From: Candidatus Omnitrophota bacterium
GTDB lineage: Bacteria; Omnitrophota; Gorgyraeia; Gygaellales; Profunditerraquicolaceae
NCBI GenBank assembly: GCA_020062065.1
Contig: JAGUWZ010000141.1
Span: 1 to 6,291 of the forward strand
DNA length: 6,291 bases
Direction: 5' to 3'
The notes under the pieces were generated by a model that saw only the letters and a program-made list of their open reading frames with translations, did not search any database and was not told the origin of the DNA. Both the position numbers and the translations under genes were made by a program. This document shows, in pieces, positions 6,277 to 6,291 of this stretch; the first letter of the stretch is position 1; the number at the start of each line of letters is the position of its first letter.

Positions 6277-6291
6277 TTCGCGCAGAAAAAA

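Overview
The window holds four same-strand genes on what looks like a bacterial chromosome: dnaE, a REP-associated (Y1/HUH) tyrosine transposase gene, a comEA-like gene and a comEC-like gene. The AT-leaning composition, the single-HhH-protein ComEA next to a short ComEC, and the style of the transposase suggest an uncultured Gram-negative-type lineage, possibly Omnitrophota or a relative. That placement is recollection of protein style, not a search, so it is weak.

Layout. Positions 1-58 are a dense cluster of short direct and inverted repeats built on CTGCG/CGCAG. Positions 59-231 are a non-coding leader with a possible promoter and two clear hairpins, the second of which contains the only Shine-Dalgarno-like bases before the dnaE ATG. 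dnaE (232-3681) encodes a full-length replicative polymerase with intact PHP, catalytic, HhH, clamp-binding and OB parts. Positions 3680-4528 form a discrete unit: the transposase gene (3805-4491) sits between two perfect 18-bp inverted repeats. Each is followed, at the same 16-nt spacing, by a second conserved, hairpin-forming block. comEA (4502-4849) and comEC (4846-6276) overlap by an ATGA and are surely co-translated. The window ends 15 bases after the comEC stop.

How the parts relate. ComEA and ComEC are the DNA receptor and inner-membrane channel of natural transformation. The transposase unit has landed, or been domesticated, exactly between dnaE and comEA. Its left end supplies two bases of the dnaE stop codon and its right end supplies six whole codons near the comEA start.

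Most interesting observations: the structured ends of the transposase unit and their overlap with both neighbouring genes, the double hairpin in the dnaE leader, and a ComEC that lacks the usual C-terminal metallo-beta-lactamase domain and stops in a frame that stays open to the window edge.
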